Source of the DNA: UBA6776 sp964636785 | Lineage (GTDB): Bacteria; Bdellovibrionota; Bdellovibrionia; Bdellovibrionales; UBA1609 | Direction: 5' to 3' | Assembly (NCBI GenBank): GCA_964636785.1 | Contig: CAZWVK010000151.1 | Coordinates: 1 to 5,464, forward strand | DNA: 5,464 bases | Made by a program: the position numbers and the translations under genes | Shown: positions 4,816-5,464 of the stretch, one piece after another | Layout of the letters: every line of letters begins with the position of its first letter | Position numbering within the stretch: position 1 is the first letter of the stretch | Notes under the pieces: generated by a model | What the model was told of the DNA's origin: nothing | Database searches by the model: none | The model's input: the letters and a program-made list of their open reading frames with translations, nothing else

Positions 4816-4848
4816 GTTTTGGTTCTGTTTTGGTTCTGTTCTGGCTCC
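4816..4848 (+). repeat. Three tandem 11-base repeats
   Basis: GTTTTGGTTCT occurs exactly at 4816-4826 and 4827-4837, and again with two changes (GTTCTGGCTCC) at 4838-4848. The repeat lies in the non-coding gap between the 57-codon gene and the 3' end of the transposase-like gene. I see no other feature in that 176-base gap apart from a 5-base inverted repeat (AGAGT 4777-4781, ACTCT 4794-4798). Confidence 0.7.
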
Positions 4849-4889
4849 GTGTAGCTTCTAATCCATGTTCAAAAGCCACCGCCCTTCAA

Positions 4890-5399
4890 TCACTGGAGTG
4901 ATCGTCCCAGAAACAGCCGCCCTCTTGTTCTTCCAGCAAGTTCTTCGGTTGAATGGCTACGGTCATATTTCCAGATTTTGAAGACTTCCATTTCGTTTCT
5001 AAAAATATAATTGTTTAGGTTTCTCAGCTCCCTGCCAAATCCACTTAAAACTCTAGTGAATGGTCTAAATTTCCAGATTCCCTTCCCAAGGAGTCTCGCA
5101 ATCAATCCAGTTACAGCTCGGATCCATTTCTTATAAGCATCTCGACCCAGTATTTGAATCGCAAGATGAATATGATCTTTCTGTATACTCCATGAATAGA
5201 CCTTAATTCCAAATTTCTTCGCCTGTTTGAATATAATCATTCTGATCTCTTCTCTGTTTTTAAAGAGTGAGTACTTTCTCTGAGATTTCAATGTCAGATG
5301 AACTGGCCTTCTTGAGCAAAGCGTTCTCAATCGATGGCGCTGATCAAAATTCCCGCCAAACTGAAGCGAAGGTTTACCAATAAGATTCAGTTGTTTCAT
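4890..5399 (-). CDS. RAYT-like Y1 (HUH) transposase-family protein
   Basis: A 169-residue protein of the IS200/REP-associated tyrosine transposase group: single-strand DNA nucleases that cut and join through a tyrosine. Visible features are the FGGNFDQRHR N-terminus, the RRPVHLTLKS strand (31-40), the metal-binding HUH motif His76-Ile-His78 in KDHIHLAIQI, an RAVTGLIARLL helix, and a late helix LRNLNNYIFRNE. In that helix Tyr131 with Asn135 fits the spacing of the catalytic Tyr and metal-binding Gln of IS608 TnpA; this assignment is inference. The length is normal and the frame intact. The start has AAGGAG five bases upstream (complement of 5405-5410). It stands alone, without a TnpB gene, terminal inverted repeats or recognisable REP palindromes, as is usual for domesticated RAYTs. 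The C-terminal tail (about 150-169) is Arg/Gly-rich and less conserved. Its partner DNA sites are not evident here. Confidence 0.88.
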   Translation of the reverse strand: MKQLNLIGKPSLQFGGNFDQRHRLRTLCSRRPVHLTLKSQRKYSLFKNREEIRMIIFKQAKKFGIKVYSWSIQKDHIHLAIQILGRDAYKKWIRAVTGLIARLLGKGIWKFRPFTRVLSGFGRELRNLNNYIFRNEMEVFKIWKYDRSHSTEELAGRTRGRLFLGRSLQ

Positions 5400-5430
5400 T
5401 CTTTCTCCTTTTTTCCAGAAGACTGCCCTT

Positions 5431-5441
5431 TCGAACTATAA
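5431..5441 (-). promoter_or_regulatory. Possible -10 region of the transposase-like gene
   Basis: On the minus strand TATAGT (complement of 5435-5440) lies in an AT-rich stretch about 35 bases upstream of the start, giving a likely transcript start near 5428. No good -35 box is visible before the window edge. The surrounding 11-mer TTATAGTTCGA also occurs at 4530-4540 on the plus strand, directly at the start of the 57-codon gene. Confidence 0.3.
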
Positions 5442-5464
5442 TATTTAATGGTCGAATAAAAATT

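Noticed and set aside
4760..4889. Continuation of the RAYT protein in another frame past its stop
   Set aside because: A minus-strand frame of about 34 codons is open there, but it shows no resemblance to the family and the gene is already of normal length.
1..5464. CRISPR array, tRNA, rRNA, riboswitch or toxin-antitoxin system
   Set aside because: No repeat-spacer pattern, cloverleaf, conserved RNA core or paired toxin/antitoxin genes could be recognised.

Overview
The window reads as a chromosomal segment of a Gram-negative, probably delta-like or predatory bacterium, with Bdellovibrionota as my best guess. The evidence is a lysine-tailed SWIB protein, a single REP-associated (RAYT-like) transposase protein with the N-terminal GG/RPVHL style that I associate with Bdellovibrio-type genomes, moderate GC content and compact operons. 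This is inference from gene content, since no rRNA or species marker is present.

Layout. At the left edge (minus strand) the first 18 codons of an unidentified gene run off the window. Upstream of it lies a minus-strand pair: an 86-residue predicted secreted protein (TTG start), then map, the type I methionine aminopeptidase. A non-coding stretch ends in a strong intrinsic terminator that serves a minus-strand gene for a histone-H1-like/SWIB protein, which has its own sigma70-type promoter. Divergent from it is a plus-strand gene for a protein with a J-domain-like C-terminus (HPD motif). Its start region is duplicated and a 42-codon ORF overlaps it. That gene converges, with a 5-base gap, on a minus-strand operon driven by a near-consensus promoter: ettA (ABC-F ribosome-binding ATPase), followed by a 48-residue single-pass membrane protein. 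Both this small gene and the 57-codon plus-strand gene beyond the ettA promoter are short. The right end holds the minus-strand RAYT-like HUH nuclease protein.

How it fits together. Map (removal of the initiator Met) and EttA (gating of the ribosome's first elongation steps) are both translation housekeeping functions. The SWIB/H1-like protein is probably a nucleoid protein. Each of the two co-directional gene pairs has a hairpin at the junction whose loop contains the upstream stop codon and whose 3' arm includes or abuts the next gene's ribosome-binding region. This suggests translational coupling. No CRISPR array, tRNA, rRNA, complete insertion sequence or defence island was seen. The items most worth a second look are the SWIB/H1 fusion, the coupled junction hairpins, the duplicated start of the J-domain gene, the unannotated small proteins, and the ettA promoter, which rules out the longer annotated start.
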